36,668 bases of DNA from an uncultured Crocinitomix sp. (GTDB lineage Bacteria; Bacteroidota; Bacteroidia; Flavobacteriales_D; Crocinitomicaceae), in the NCBI GenBank assembly GCA_937136425.1, contig CAKZON010000121.1, positions 1 to 36,668 on the forward strand. The letters run 5' to 3'. Positions 8,491 to 16,781 of the stretch are shown in pieces. A program made the position numbers and the translations under genes. Within the stretch, counting starts at the first letter, position 1, and every line of letters begins with the position of its first letter. Below the pieces are notes generated by a model, which made no database searches, was not told the DNA's origin, and saw only the letters and a list, made by a program, of their open reading frames with translations.

Positions 8491-8843
8491 CTTGTGACCT
8501 TTGGGTTTGTCTACAACAAGTCGAAAAATCGAATTGTCATAATGGGTTAATGTTCAAATATTTCTAATGAGAAATATCGTCCGTAGACACGGCCAGAATA
8601 ATCTAGATTACATTTTGGTCAGTTGGAAAAGGATACTCCACTCCCTTGTACAATAGCAACTTATGCTATGTAAATAAAATTTGAGTTTTCGTGGGTAAAA
8701 GATTGTTCGGGTTAATCTTTGGTGATGGAAAATTAATCATTTTTTTTAATATTCCAAGAGAATCTAAAATTAATTTTGTATTAAAAAATTCATCCCTGAT
8801 TATAATCTAACTAGCTTAAACGATTTAAGTTAACGGAATTAAT
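8491..8843. other. Gene-free region upstream of the eCIS operon
   Basis: No convincing ORF is seen on either strand. The region presumably holds the promoter and a long 5' leader for the eCIS operon. A 7-bp perfect hairpin (AAAGATT, 9-nt loop, AATCTTT) lies at 8698-8720. It has no following T-run on either strand, so it is not an obvious terminator, and it may be a leader structure. A candidate promoter is listed separately. Confidence 0.6.
8728..8757 (-). promoter_or_regulatory. Candidate Bacteroidota promoter for the eCIS operon
   Basis: On the minus strand TTG (8755-8757) is followed after 19 nt by TAATTTTC (8728-8735), which matches the Bacteroidota pattern TTG-N19-TAnnTTTG at all but the last base. 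It would start a leader of about 230 nt before the cap gene. The region is AT-rich, so a chance match is quite possible. Confidence 0.35.
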
Positions 8844-9398
8844 TTACTTCTTTGTGAATAACAAATCAACAATAGCCCAAGTTGCAGTAATTACTAATCC
8901 AACCACCAATAAAGGCCCTGCTCCGGGCCAATGCATAACTTTAAAAATAGCGCCAAGAACTATTGAAGTAGCTCCCATTACAACGAGTCCTACCTTAATT
9001 AAAGCAGCATAGTTTTTCGACTCGAATGCAGTTTTTGAATCCTCTCCATCACCTATCAAAAATGGCAAACCACCTATAACGACAAAAAGTGCTAACAATA
9101 CTAAAAAAATGATGGACACTATTATTTTACCTGGTAAATGAAAAAGAATGACCAACGCCCGAATAGAAAATGCGATTACGAGACTTAGTTTCACATAATC
9201 TAAAAAAACCTTTTGCGGTTTGCTTAAAAAACGTAAAAGATAAAAAAATGTGAGGCCACCCGAACCAATTAATAGACACCATTCTGAGAATGGCCAATGC
9301 ATAATTTTTAGAACTATACCTATTATAAGTATTGCAACCCCAATTGATATTGGTATAGAAAATTTTGCGTATTCCGATTTTTGCACTTTTTGTTCCAT
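8844..9398 (-). CDS. GldL-like multi-pass membrane protein with repeated K.MHWP motifs
   Basis: The 184-aa protein has about five membrane segments. It contains KIMHWP at residues 31-36 and KVMHWPGA at 153-160, each at the end of a Gly/Ile-rich helix. The motif [FL]K[IV]MHWPGA is characteristic of the N-terminal membrane part of GldL, the proton-driven motor subunit of T9SS and gliding. A third degenerate copy, LFHLPGK, lies at 85-91. It lacks GldL's long cytoplasmic C-terminus and a GldM partner is not adjacent, so it is a relative and not gldL itself. It is the last gene of a two-gene unit, 22 nt after the gene at 9421-10383. Confidence 0.75.
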   Translation of the reverse strand: MEQKVQKSEYAKFSIPISIGVAILIIGIVLKIMHWPFSEWCLLIGSGGLTFFYLLRFLSKPQKVFLDYVKLSLVIAFSIRALVILFHLPGKIIVSIIFLVLLALFVVIGGLPFLIGDGEDSKTAFESKNYAALIKVGLVVMGATSIVLGAIFKVMHWPGAGPLLVVGLVITATWAIVDLLFTKK

Positions 9399-9420
9399 AA
9401 TAGTGCTATAAAAATAGCAA

Positions 9421-10383
9421 TCAAAGTCTAAAACCTAAACCAACTAATGCTGATATTTCATTTCTACTTATTGTATAACTATCAGCATTTTGCAAACCTA
9501 TGTGATAAGCATAACCTAATTGTGTATTAAAAACCATTCGCCCCTTTATGTATTGATAAGATGCCCCAACCTCTGGCACCATATTCCATCCATCATTATT
9601 ATTTAAGGCAAACAATTCTCCACCTAGACCGACAAACAACTTAATTTTATTGCGAACGTAAATTGTTTTATAATATGTTAAAGCAGCAGAATAATTTCCA
9701 TTACGCAACGGAATACATTGCAAATTAATTGATGAGCGAAACCTTTTTTTCAGAACATTATTAAATTGATAAGAAAGATCAAACCTAGAGTAGTACGATT
9801 TGTCTAAACGAAATGAGGTGCCTAGTGAAAAAATGAGTTTGCGCTGGTAAAATGGTTCGAATGTCCAATCATATGAAGGTTGAATCATTGCACACTCTTC
9901 TAAAGTTAATCCGTTTTTTATAGCCCAACTTTCAATAAAGGCAAGATCCATTTCATAAATTTCGGCATATTGATATTGTTCATTCACTTGTTGTGCAACC
10001 TCTCTCCCCTCTGTTGACTCTAATAAGTAGCCAACCGCGCAAATAGTCCCTTCATCATCAATAAAGCATGGCTTTCTAATTGGTTCATGATATTCATTTT
10101 TAGGATATTTACCTGCTAGTGCATAGCGGTGCAAAAGATTCAGGGCGTTCATTCTCTTATCACGTTTATCCTTTGATAAGTGCTCACACTTTTTTTGTCG
10201 CAACACATATTCTACATAAAGCAAATGACATTTAACTCGAAGGTTTTCATTGGACTTTTTGTTTGGGTAATGCCCCATAATAGCAGCAAAACCTTTATCA
10301 CCAATTAGAGAATTAACTGGCGCCATTTTAGCATTTACGGCAATTGAGGCGAATAAAAAAAGGAAGTAAATAATTGCTTTCAT
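9421..10383 (-). CDS. Secreted protein with probable C-terminal outer-membrane barrel, unknown function
   Basis: A signal peptide (MKAIIYFLFLFASIAVNA) is followed by a mostly helical domain at about residues 40-170 containing RKPCFIDDEGTICAVGYLLE and ending with W.IKNGLTLEECAMIQPSY. I recall the pattern of IDDEG..CAVGYL followed by LTLEE.A.IQPSY from uncharacterised secreted Bacteroidota proteins, without a known role. From about residue 180 to the end the sequence alternates hydrophobic and polar residues (YSRFDLSYQFNNVL, AALTYYKTIYVRNKIKLFV) and ends with an aromatic-like terminus LVGLGFRL, as small outer-membrane barrels do. It is probably cotranscribed with the GldL-like gene. The function is not inferable. 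Confidence 0.7.
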   Translation of the reverse strand: MKAIIYFLFLFASIAVNAKMAPVNSLIGDKGFAAIMGHYPNKKSNENLRVKCHLLYVEYVLRQKKCEHLSKDKRDKRMNALNLLHRYALAGKYPKNEYHEPIRKPCFIDDEGTICAVGYLLESTEGREVAQQVNEQYQYAEIYEMDLAFIESWAIKNGLTLEECAMIQPSYDWTFEPFYQRKLIFSLGTSFRLDKSYYSRFDLSYQFNNVLKKRFRSSINLQCIPLRNGNYSAALTYYKTIYVRNKIKLFVGLGGELFALNNNDGWNMVPEVGASYQYIKGRMVFNTQLGYAYHIGLQNADSYTISRNEISALVGLGFRL

Positions 10384-10439
10384 TTCTTTGATTTTATAAG
10401 TGATGCTAAAACACCTTAATTTGCATAAAATAAAATGGA

Positions 10440-11951
10440 TTATGTCGAATGAAATCGAACTAATTCAAGATATGTTTTATTTGTTAACTCGGCCTCAAAC
10501 CAAAATAAAATTTCAGAATAACTTGGTGTAAATTTTTTGTTTTTTAATGTTTTTTTGACTGCACTTAATGTCTGCAAAGCTTTTTCAATATCGCTAAAAT
10601 GATTGCAAGCAAAGTTTAGCATTTTAAAGAGTAACTTCTCTAATTCATTAATACCTCCATTACGCTGGAAATAACGTTGCTCTGCTCTTAGTTCATATTC
10701 CAATAAATCAAACTTTTTAGTTTCTACCCAAATGATGAGCATCAACATTTTAGCCTCTTTTCTTAAATCTTCTCGTAAACCAACCGCAGATATTTTTAGC
10801 ATTAAATTTAACTGTTGTTTACAAAGTTTAAATTCTCCTTTGCCAAAATAAGAAAGTGCGAGTAAATAATAATGCCGCACTGTTACGGAATGGCTGACTT
10901 CCTGTTCATGTTTAATTAAATATTTTTCAAGTCGGGGAATTTCTTGCACGGCTTTTTCAAAATCTCCCATCTTATTATAGCTAATAATTTCATGATGTAA
11001 AGAAGCATACTCAATGATATAAGTTAACCTTTCGTGTTTTTTAAGTTGATTTTTAGGATAAAACGAACGTAACAATTCAATGGTATCTGCAGCTTTTGCA
11101 TATTGATTTTGTCCTAGAAAAGAACTTTGTAGATTCAACAAGGTAGTCGCATAATTGACAGCATGTTGTTTTATTAATTTCGGATTAGACTCGAATAAAT
11201 CTTTTGCTTTTAAAATCCAATAATGCATGTCCTCTCCTTGTCCCTTGCCTCTTGCATAAAAATAATGAATGTTAATGTACTGTCTTTTAGCTTTAAAAGT
11301 CTCTGGCATTTTAGTAATATTCAATAATGGATGCTTCATTATTTCATCAAAAGCTTCAATAGCTTCTTGATCAAAATTAGTATAACCTGTTCGAGAATTA
11401 ATTTGATAGGTACGTTTATACAAAGCTTCAAAATCTGCTTCAATTTCAAGCATTTTAAAGACGCTTAATTGTTGCTTTTTAATATCTTCTGCATTATTAG
11501 GATTTATTCCTCCAGGATGATTAAGCCCTTCTAAATTTAAAAGCTCTAATAGTTTTAGATGATCTCCTAATTCAATTGCCAGTGCCTTTGCTTTTTCAAT
11601 CAACTTTGAGCAACGTTTATAAAAACCCTTACTCTGTAAAACACGAATGTGAACTAAAAAATCTGTCAATTGATATTGTGGCTCATGTTTTTGATTGTAT
11701 GCCGCCAATTCATTTAACAATGCTCTATACACATAATCTTTAGCTGCATTAAAACGGCCAATCCATTTTTCTTTTGCAAACTTTTCTTTAATGGCTACCT
11801 CATCATACACCTCTTGGTTATCAATAGCATCAAAAATAGCAACGTACTTTTTGGCATCCTTACCTACCATTGCATTTATTCTAAAAGCTCTCTTCTCGCT
11901 TTTGGTTAATGTCTTAATTAATTTAAAAAGATGATCAGATGGTTTCTTCAT
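10440..11951 (-). CDS. Conserved helical (TPR-like) protein of unknown function, 503 aa
   Basis: The product is cytoplasmic by sequence (no signal or TM) and almost entirely helical. It begins MKKPSDHLFKLIKTLTKSEK, followed by RAFRINAMVG, an N-terminal signature I associate with a family of uncharacterised Bacteroidota proteins of about 500 aa. The remainder is a series of paired helices spaced like degenerate tetratricopeptide repeats, for example YAKAADTIELLRSFYPKNQ and YYLLALSYFGKGEFKLCKQQ. A scaffolding role is plausible but is inference only. It lies 18 nt after the acetyltransferase gene, so the two may be cotranscribed. Confidence 0.8.
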   Translation of the reverse strand: MKKPSDHLFKLIKTLTKSEKRAFRINAMVGKDAKKYVAIFDAIDNQEVYDEVAIKEKFAKEKWIGRFNAAKDYVYRALLNELAAYNQKHEPQYQLTDFLVHIRVLQSKGFYKRCSKLIEKAKALAIELGDHLKLLELLNLEGLNHPGGINPNNAEDIKKQQLSVFKMLEIEADFEALYKRTYQINSRTGYTNFDQEAIEAFDEIMKHPLLNITKMPETFKAKRQYINIHYFYARGKGQGEDMHYWILKAKDLFESNPKLIKQHAVNYATTLLNLQSSFLGQNQYAKAADTIELLRSFYPKNQLKKHERLTYIIEYASLHHEIISYNKMGDFEKAVQEIPRLEKYLIKHEQEVSHSVTVRHYYLLALSYFGKGEFKLCKQQLNLMLKISAVGLREDLRKEAKMLMLIIWVETKKFDLLEYELRAEQRYFQRNGGINELEKLLFKMLNFACNHFSDIEKALQTLSAVKKTLKNKKFTPSYSEILFWFEAELTNKTYLELVRFHST

Positions 11952-11969
11952 TCTGAATTTGGGTTGTTT

Positions 11970-12506
11970 TTACTTTGAAACCTTATATACTACATGTGGT
12001 TTTAAAGGGTCATTATTTGATAGTTTTGGATGATCAAATGTTCCAATTTTTGTCATCCCAATTTTAGTCATTAGGTGTTCGGATTTTTTATTTGTTACGG
12101 CGGTAATGGAATGAATTACATCCATATTTAGGTTATTAAAACCATATTGTAAACAAGCCTTAGCTCCTTCTGTTGCATAACCTTTATTCCATGCCGATTT
12201 TTTTAATCGCCAACCGATTTCAAAACAGGGTGTAAAAAAAGCTTCAAATGTTGCTTTTATAAGCCCAACAAATCCTATAAACTCGTTATTTTCCAATAGA
12301 TCGACTGCAAAAAATGTATATCCTAATTCATCATAAGTGTTTTGCATTCTTTTAATCATAGCAATTGATTCTTCACGGGTCAATTGCTTTGGAAAAAACT
12401 CCATCACATCAGGATCACTATTAATTTCTGCAAAAGGTTCATAATCTGACGAATTCCAATTTCTAAAACCAAGACGCTCTGATTTAAAAAGATATGCTGT
12501 ACTCAT
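11970..12506 (-). CDS. GNAT-family N-acetyltransferase (RimJ/RimL-like)
   Basis: The 178-aa protein has the layout of the RimJ/RimL-type acetyltransferases: TAYLFKSERLGFRNWNSSDY at the N-terminus, a GFVGLIKA strand near the middle, FEIGWRLKKSAWNKGYATEG (about residues 95-114) covering the acetyl-CoA pyrophosphate-binding loop, and ITAVTNKKSEHLMTKIGMTK near the end. These enzymes move acetyl from acetyl-CoA to an amine such as a protein N-terminus or small molecule; the substrate cannot be read from sequence. It lies between the secreted peptidase gene (25 nt) and the 503-aa gene (18 nt). Confidence 0.88.
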   Translation of the reverse strand: MSTAYLFKSERLGFRNWNSSDYEPFAEINSDPDVMEFFPKQLTREESIAMIKRMQNTYDELGYTFFAVDLLENNEFIGFVGLIKATFEAFFTPCFEIGWRLKKSAWNKGYATEGAKACLQYGFNNLNMDVIHSITAVTNKKSEHLMTKIGMTKIGTFDHPKLSNNDPLKPHVVYKVSK

Positions 12507-12531
12507 GTGTAATTTTAATTTTGGGGAGCTG

Positions 12532-13908
12532 CTAATTCTTTACAAATTTCTCAACTAATAATTGACCATTTGAAGACTGAATAGTGACATAATAAAGTCC
12601 AGCTGAAATGTCACCAATTTCTAATTGTGTACTATTTGAAATATGCTTTACTAATTTACCTGTTGCATCATAAAAATGAATTTCATTCTCAACTGGAACA
12701 CCAACAATCTCAATCAAATCTTTACTAGATGGGTTAGGAATAATTTTAACATCCTTATTTGTCCAATCATCAACTCCAGCATAAACACCGTAATTGAATT
12801 CATGCACTATTGTTTCTTCTTCATAATCTGCTTCTAACGTCCAAACTCCATTTGGCCCTTCTTCCGGTAAAAACCAAGACCAATACCACCACGAGGCGTT
12901 ATAAGTTGTTCCTATTGTAAAAGACCAATCATTCCAAACTGTTCCATCAGGCATTTTTATTCGGCAATCAAAAGTTGTTCCGGCTAGGCCATCATGAAAG
13001 TAGAATGCTGTAAAAATTTCATCTCCGGAATAAAAATCATTTGACATATGCGGGTCTTCATTCACTAACGGGCAACCGTGCTCGGGTGTAGCATCATGCG
13101 TTAAAATTGTATTTAACGTTGGCTCTCTATTTTCAGCCTGATCCTCCCACCACGAATCTGCATTTAAATCATTACAGTCACCTGCATAAGGATCTATTAA
13201 ATTTCCTTCAGCATCATAGATCTCTAAATGTAAATGAGGCCCGCTTGAACAACCAGAGCTTGCTACAACTCCTAAAAACTCCCCTTCAGCCACTGATTCT
13301 CCCACTTCTTTTTCAGTTAAAGAGCCACTTTTCATGTGTCCATACCAAGCTACCGAACCATCTGCATGTTGCACATAAATTGCATTCCAAGATCCATAAC
13401 AATCACAATGATCGTCCTCAAAACCATCTGCTTTATTAATAATAACTCCTTCTTCTCCAGCAATCACCTCCACCAAATCATTTTCATACATATACCATGG
13501 AAATGGCCAAGTAAAAATATCAGTTCCTTTATGCCCATCATATGTACGCTCATTACAATAATAATCTCCTAAAGCAGGAGTTGGGTTTTGATCAACGTAA
13601 TTAGAAATTCCGTAATAGCTATTCCATTCAAAACCGCTTGCTTTTTGCAAAGGCCAAATAAATTGAACATCTTCTCTATCTCCAGAAAAAGTCAATTCAC
13701 CATCTGCACGGAGTTGCTCTACGTTAATTCTCAACTGAGCGCGAATAGCATCTCTATGCTCATCACTTAAACAATTATCCTCTGTGTGTGGCACTTCATA
13801 CTCTCCCCCACCAAAGGTTACGGGGTTGTTTTGCGCACAAATAGACCCTGCATTAAGTATCAACAAAAAACCAATTAAAATATGTTTCATAGCAAACAAT
13901 TTATTCAA
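12532..13908 (-). CDS. Secreted M23 metallopeptidase with T9SS C-terminal sorting domain
   Basis: An N-terminal signal peptide ends around AGSICAQ. A cleaner signal starts at Met7 (13890), which may be the true start. The peptidase domain covers about residues 90-240: zinc ligands H126 and D130 in GHKGTDIF, H191 in WYGHMKSG, and H225/H227 in GPHLHLEIYD, the complete M23 (LytM) set, so it should be active. M23 enzymes cleave peptide cross-links of peptidoglycan or Gly-rich peptides. Residues 280-370 form a beta-rich accessory domain, and the last 80 residues (VKIIPNPSSKDLIEI to LLVEKFVKN) are a type A T9SS sorting domain, so the protein is exported across the outer membrane. It may act on other cells' walls or on proteins. 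Confidence 0.92.
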   Translation of the reverse strand: MNKLFAMKHILIGFLLILNAGSICAQNNPVTFGGGEYEVPHTEDNCLSDEHRDAIRAQLRINVEQLRADGELTFSGDREDVQFIWPLQKASGFEWNSYYGISNYVDQNPTPALGDYYCNERTYDGHKGTDIFTWPFPWYMYENDLVEVIAGEEGVIINKADGFEDDHCDCYGSWNAIYVQHADGSVAWYGHMKSGSLTEKEVGESVAEGEFLGVVASSGCSSGPHLHLEIYDAEGNLIDPYAGDCNDLNADSWWEDQAENREPTLNTILTHDATPEHGCPLVNEDPHMSNDFYSGDEIFTAFYFHDGLAGTTFDCRIKMPDGTVWNDWSFTIGTTYNASWWYWSWFLPEEGPNGVWTLEADYEEETIVHEFNYGVYAGVDDWTNKDVKIIPNPSSKDLIEIVGVPVENEIHFYDATGKLVKHISNSTQLEIGDISAGLYYVTIQSSNGQLLVEKFVKN

Positions 13909-13981
13909 GAAAGCACTCGCTTGACTATTTTAAAATTAATCATTTTTAGGAATCCTAACACAGGATAACAAATAGAACTCA

Positions 13982-14386
13982 TTATTTGTTTTTTCTTCGC
14001 AATTCATTAATTCGATCAAAGAGCAATACAGCGACTATTACTGTAGCCAACACCCACCCTTTCATCCAGAAATGATACAGCATTGCAACCAAAACAAACG
14101 GTGTAATATAGTTTACAATGTTTCTCCATTTCTCTAAATGTCTTTTTTTACGCTTATAAATTTGCGTATTTTTTGTTTCGTATGATTTACGTAAAGTAAA
14201 TAGAATAATATGCGCTACACCTATAAATAAAGCACTTACTAACACGAGAGAGTATACGAACTTTTCAGTTCCTTGTTCTTGATAGATATTGAATAAATAT
14301 TGGATCGCAAAAAAGAGTGACGCAAGAATAATCAAAGGCAATATTATTCTGCTCCAAATTATCTGTATGGTTTTATTTTTCTGCAT
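13982..14386 (-). CDS. Small integral membrane protein, unknown function
   Basis: The 134-aa product has about four hydrophobic segments (roughly residues 12-34, 44-64, 90-106 and 109-124) separated by a strongly basic loop (RKSYETKNTQIYKRKKRHLE). I do not recognise a family. It is 73 nt upstream of the M23 peptidase gene on the same strand. Coding character is supported by the coherent TM pattern; the start at 14386 is the only good ATG. The basic loop suggests an inner-membrane protein with that loop in the cytoplasm. Confidence 0.65.
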   Translation of the reverse strand: MQKNKTIQIIWSRIILPLIILASLFFAIQYLFNIYQEQGTEKFVYSLVLVSALFIGVAHIILFTLRKSYETKNTQIYKRKKRHLEKWRNIVNYITPFVLVAMLYHFWMKGWVLATVIVAVLLFDRINELRRKNK

Positions 14387-14578
14387 TCCTTTTCAATTGT
14401 TTTTCAACTCCTTAACCATTAAATCTAAAGATAAATCAAATTCTCTAACACTCAGAAGATTTCGTTTAATTTTATCCACGTTGATTATTTAATGAATGTA
14501 AAAAAACGAGCTTTTACAGGACTTTAAAGGCTTACTATGCTTCATTTTTTCGATTCCAAAGTTGAAAAAAATAATGAA

Positions 14579-14609
14579 TTGCATTTTCATATTTAAAATG
14601 CTACATTTA
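14579..14609 (+). promoter_or_regulatory. Promoter of the four-gene signalling operon
   Basis: TTG at 14579-14581 is followed after 20 nt by TACATTTA (14602-14609), seven of eight bases matching the Bacteroidota -7 element TAnnTTTG. Transcription would begin near 14616, giving a leader of about 60 nt. A second, perfect -7 element (TAAATTTG, 14642-14649) lies closer to the gene but its nearest upstream TTG is only 16 nt away, so it is either an alternative start or a chance match. Confidence 0.5.
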
Positions 14610-14676
14610 CAAAAAACCCTGATTGTTCACAACCCAATAAATAAATTTGTGAGGAGTCAATTAAAACCTAATTTTT

Positions 14677-15348
14677 ATGATACTTACTGAGATTAAATTG
14701 AAGCTCCCTCAAATTACTGCTGCTATGCAAAAATGGAAAGATGCTCGAAATTCGGCAGGCTTAACACAAATGACTGCTTGGTTAAACCAAGGAAATGTGT
14801 TTAGTTATGCTAGAGACATTAATAACGTTCCTGTTTATCCAGATCAAAAAGCATATGTACATGCTTATCCTGGAATTGTTACTGAGGCTGGAGTTGACAC
14901 TTTATATTTCATGGTGGTTTCTGGATACTTAGATGTGTCTTCAAATATGAACATTGCAGAAAACACGCATTGCTACAGAATTGATAATGGACAACCAAGC
15001 AGAACAAGCACTGGAGGGATGCCTATTGCTGAAGCCTTACAGCGTATCCAAGATTGGGAAGACCACCACAACCAATGGATTGGACAAAACATATCAACGG
15101 CAAATAGTATTTTTCAAGCATTTGTTATACCGCAAGATGATTCGGCTGTAGGATTGACGCATAATGCATTTTTGGCGTTAGTTGCTAACTCGGCTGCTCC
15201 AGGAGGTTATACACCTGACTTGATAATTGAAGACATTGATGGTTCTTCTATTATTTATGCAGATACAGTAGAATTTATACCGCCAATGGGAGGCGTAGAT
15301 ACGCCATTGTCTCCTACTCGTTTTTATTTATTGAGTTTGCTGACCTAG
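14677..15348 (+). CDS. Unknown soluble protein, first gene of a signalling operon
   Basis: The 223-aa protein has no signal peptide and no membrane segment. It begins with a helix (MILTEIKLKLPQITAAMQKW) and continues with a mixed fold containing YARDINNVPVYPDQKAYVHA and a Trp-rich stretch (IQDWEDHHNQWIGQ). The C-terminal 30 residues (SIIYADTVEFIPPMGGVDTP) are Pro/Gly-rich. I recognise no family. It precedes the 7-TM protein gene by 9 nt and shares its promoter, so it is probably cotranscribed with the kinase and regulator. It could be the signal sensor, a partner of the kinase or the output protein; sequence does not decide. Confidence 0.8.
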   Translation: MILTEIKLKLPQITAAMQKWKDARNSAGLTQMTAWLNQGNVFSYARDINNVPVYPDQKAYVHAYPGIVTEAGVDTLYFMVVSGYLDVSSNMNIAENTHCYRIDNGQPSRTSTGGMPIAEALQRIQDWEDHHNQWIGQNISTANSIFQAFVIPQDDSAVGLTHNAFLALVANSAAPGGYTPDLIIEDIDGSSIIYADTVEFIPPMGGVDTPLSPTRFYLLSLLT

Positions 15349-15357
15349 TCATATGAA

Positions 15358-16029
15358 ATGAATTTAGCCCTATTAAGTAGTTATCTTACCTACGCAGCTC
15401 CTCTAATTTCGTTATTAGGGATTATTGTAGGGATATATCATTACAAAAGATTACCAGGATTTTTCAAAGTTGTATTTTACTACCTTATACTCGCGTTAAT
15501 TTTTGACGTGAGTTCTAAGGTGGTTGGTAGAATCTATAAAACAAACCTTGTATTTATTTCAAGTTTCGCCGTTTTTGAATTATTGCTGTTTGGCTATTTA
15601 TATGCCCGCTATATGTTTGAAAAAAAGCTATCAAAAGTAGTTATTATCATAACTATATTAGGCTTAACTGCTGTATTGTATGATTGTTTTAAAACAGACT
15701 ATTTCCCTTTAAAGTTTCAAACTTACGCTCGAACAATTGGAGACTTTTTAATTGTTTCATTTAGTATGATGTACTTTTTTGCGAAACTTTCTAAAGGTAC
15801 CAACCCCGGTAATAACAAAATTGTACTTAACACTTATATCTTGATCTATTTTGCATTACATTTTATTTTCTTTATTCCTATAAACTTTATTGTAAATGCT
15901 AGTACAACATTTATATATGCCTTTTTAATTGGGAATATGATTTTAACAGCATCTTTTTACGGTTCTTTATTATATTTATTATGGAAAAATGGCAGGATCC
16001 TGAAACCCTCGCCCTCTGGCTTGGGTTAA
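15358..16029 (+). CDS. Seven-TM membrane protein, probable sensor partner of the histidine kinase
   Basis: The 223-aa product has seven predictable membrane helices (about residues 6-26, 36-54, 60-82, 92-110, 125-146, 155-176, 184-208) joined by short loops, with a short cytoplasmic tail (WKNGRILKPSPSGLG). I recognise no named family, but single 7-TM proteins encoded directly before LuxR-type kinases are common in Bacteroidota. The end of this gene overlaps the kinase gene by 49 nt in a different frame, which argues for coupled translation and a fixed ratio of the two proteins. It may pass a membrane signal to the kinase, whose own sensor part is only one helix. Confidence 0.8.
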   Translation: MNLALLSSYLTYAAPLISLLGIIVGIYHYKRLPGFFKVVFYYLILALIFDVSSKVVGRIYKTNLVFISSFAVFELLLFGYLYARYMFEKKLSKVVIIITILGLTAVLYDCFKTDYFPLKFQTYARTIGDFLIVSFSMMYFFAKLSKGTNPGNNKIVLNTYILIYFALHFIFFIPINFIVNASTTFIYAFLIGNMILTASFYGSLLYLLWKNGRILKPSPSGLG

Positions 16030-16760
16030 TTATTCTCTTTGTTTTAGTACTTGTTGTCTCCATAATTATTTTGGTGCGAATCAACTATGAGAAAATTTTA
16101 GAGAGAAGCAAAGAAGAAGCTGCAACAAAGATTAGGCACCAGCGTGAATTATTAGAAACCAATATTCAAATTCAAGAAAAAGAACGTGATCGCATTGCTG
16201 CAGACTTGCATGACAGTTTAATTGGTAAACTAACGGTTATACGGTTAAAAAGTCAAATGGAGGTTGACAAGCAGGAGATTGATGAGATGATGGGAGATAC
16301 AATTGTTGAGGCGCGAAGAATTACACATGACTTAAGTCCTCCGTTAATTGCACACACTGCAATAAGTGATATCTTGCAAGAACTTATTTCACCATGGGCA
16401 GCAACTTATGAAATATCTAACCGGATAGATTTAAGAGCGGATTTTGAATTGATTCCACGGACAAAAATTCAATTAACAAGGATATTTCAAGAAATTATAA
16501 CGAATATTAATAAACACGCGGAAGCCACTCAAATTAGTTTTCACATTCGTCAAACCGAGAATTTACTTGCGCTCAAATTAGGCGATAATGGTAAAGGAAT
16601 TGATGTAGAAAAGATGAAACAAGGATTGGGACTTAAGAGTATTGAAAGTAGAGTTCAATATATAAATGGAAGGTATAAAGTTCGTTCTACACCTAACAAA
16701 ATGACCTCTTTTTTATTTCTTATTCCCTTAGAACGCGAAAATCAGCCCAAAAAAGACTAA
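15981..16760 (+). CDS. LuxR/NarL-type membrane histidine kinase (HisKA_3)
   Basis: One TM helix (about residues 11-33) is followed by a coiled coil (about 40-70), a HisKA_3 box ERDRIAADLHDSL with the phosphoacceptor His77, and a GHKL ATPase domain: N box INKHAEATQISF, G1 box LGDNGKGIDVEKMKQ, and GLGLKSIESRVQYINGRYKV. It lacks any periplasmic or PAS sensor domain, so input probably comes from the 7-TM protein encoded just upstream in overlapping frame. It phosphorylates the response regulator encoded 21 nt downstream. The start at 15981 is the only Met that keeps the TM helix. Confidence 0.94.
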   Translation: MEKWQDPETLALWLGLIILFVLVLVVSIIILVRINYEKILERSKEEAATKIRHQRELLETNIQIQEKERDRIAADLHDSLIGKLTVIRLKSQMEVDKQEIDEMMGDTIVEARRITHDLSPPLIAHTAISDILQELISPWAATYEISNRIDLRADFELIPRTKIQLTRIFQEIITNINKHAEATQISFHIRQTENLLALKLGDNGKGIDVEKMKQGLGLKSIESRVQYINGRYKVRSTPNKMTSFLFLIPLERENQPKKD

Positions 16761-16781
16761 ATTGCTATAAACTCAAGAATT

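Noticed and set aside
8707..8719. 13-nt word TCGGGTTAATCTT shared with 17712-17724
   Set aside because: Both copies are in gene-free DNA, but several 13-mer pairs are expected by chance in 36 kb, and the surrounding structures differ.
13107..13439. 110-aa plus-strand frame opposite the M23 peptidase
   Set aside because: It covers the conserved zinc-site region of the peptidase on the other strand and has shadow-type composition (His/Leu/Asn-rich).
14393..14479. 28-codon GTG-started minus frame just before the 134-aa membrane protein gene
   Set aside because: It is close and in the right orientation, but has no recognisable family, an unusual start and no ribosome-binding support; too short to claim.
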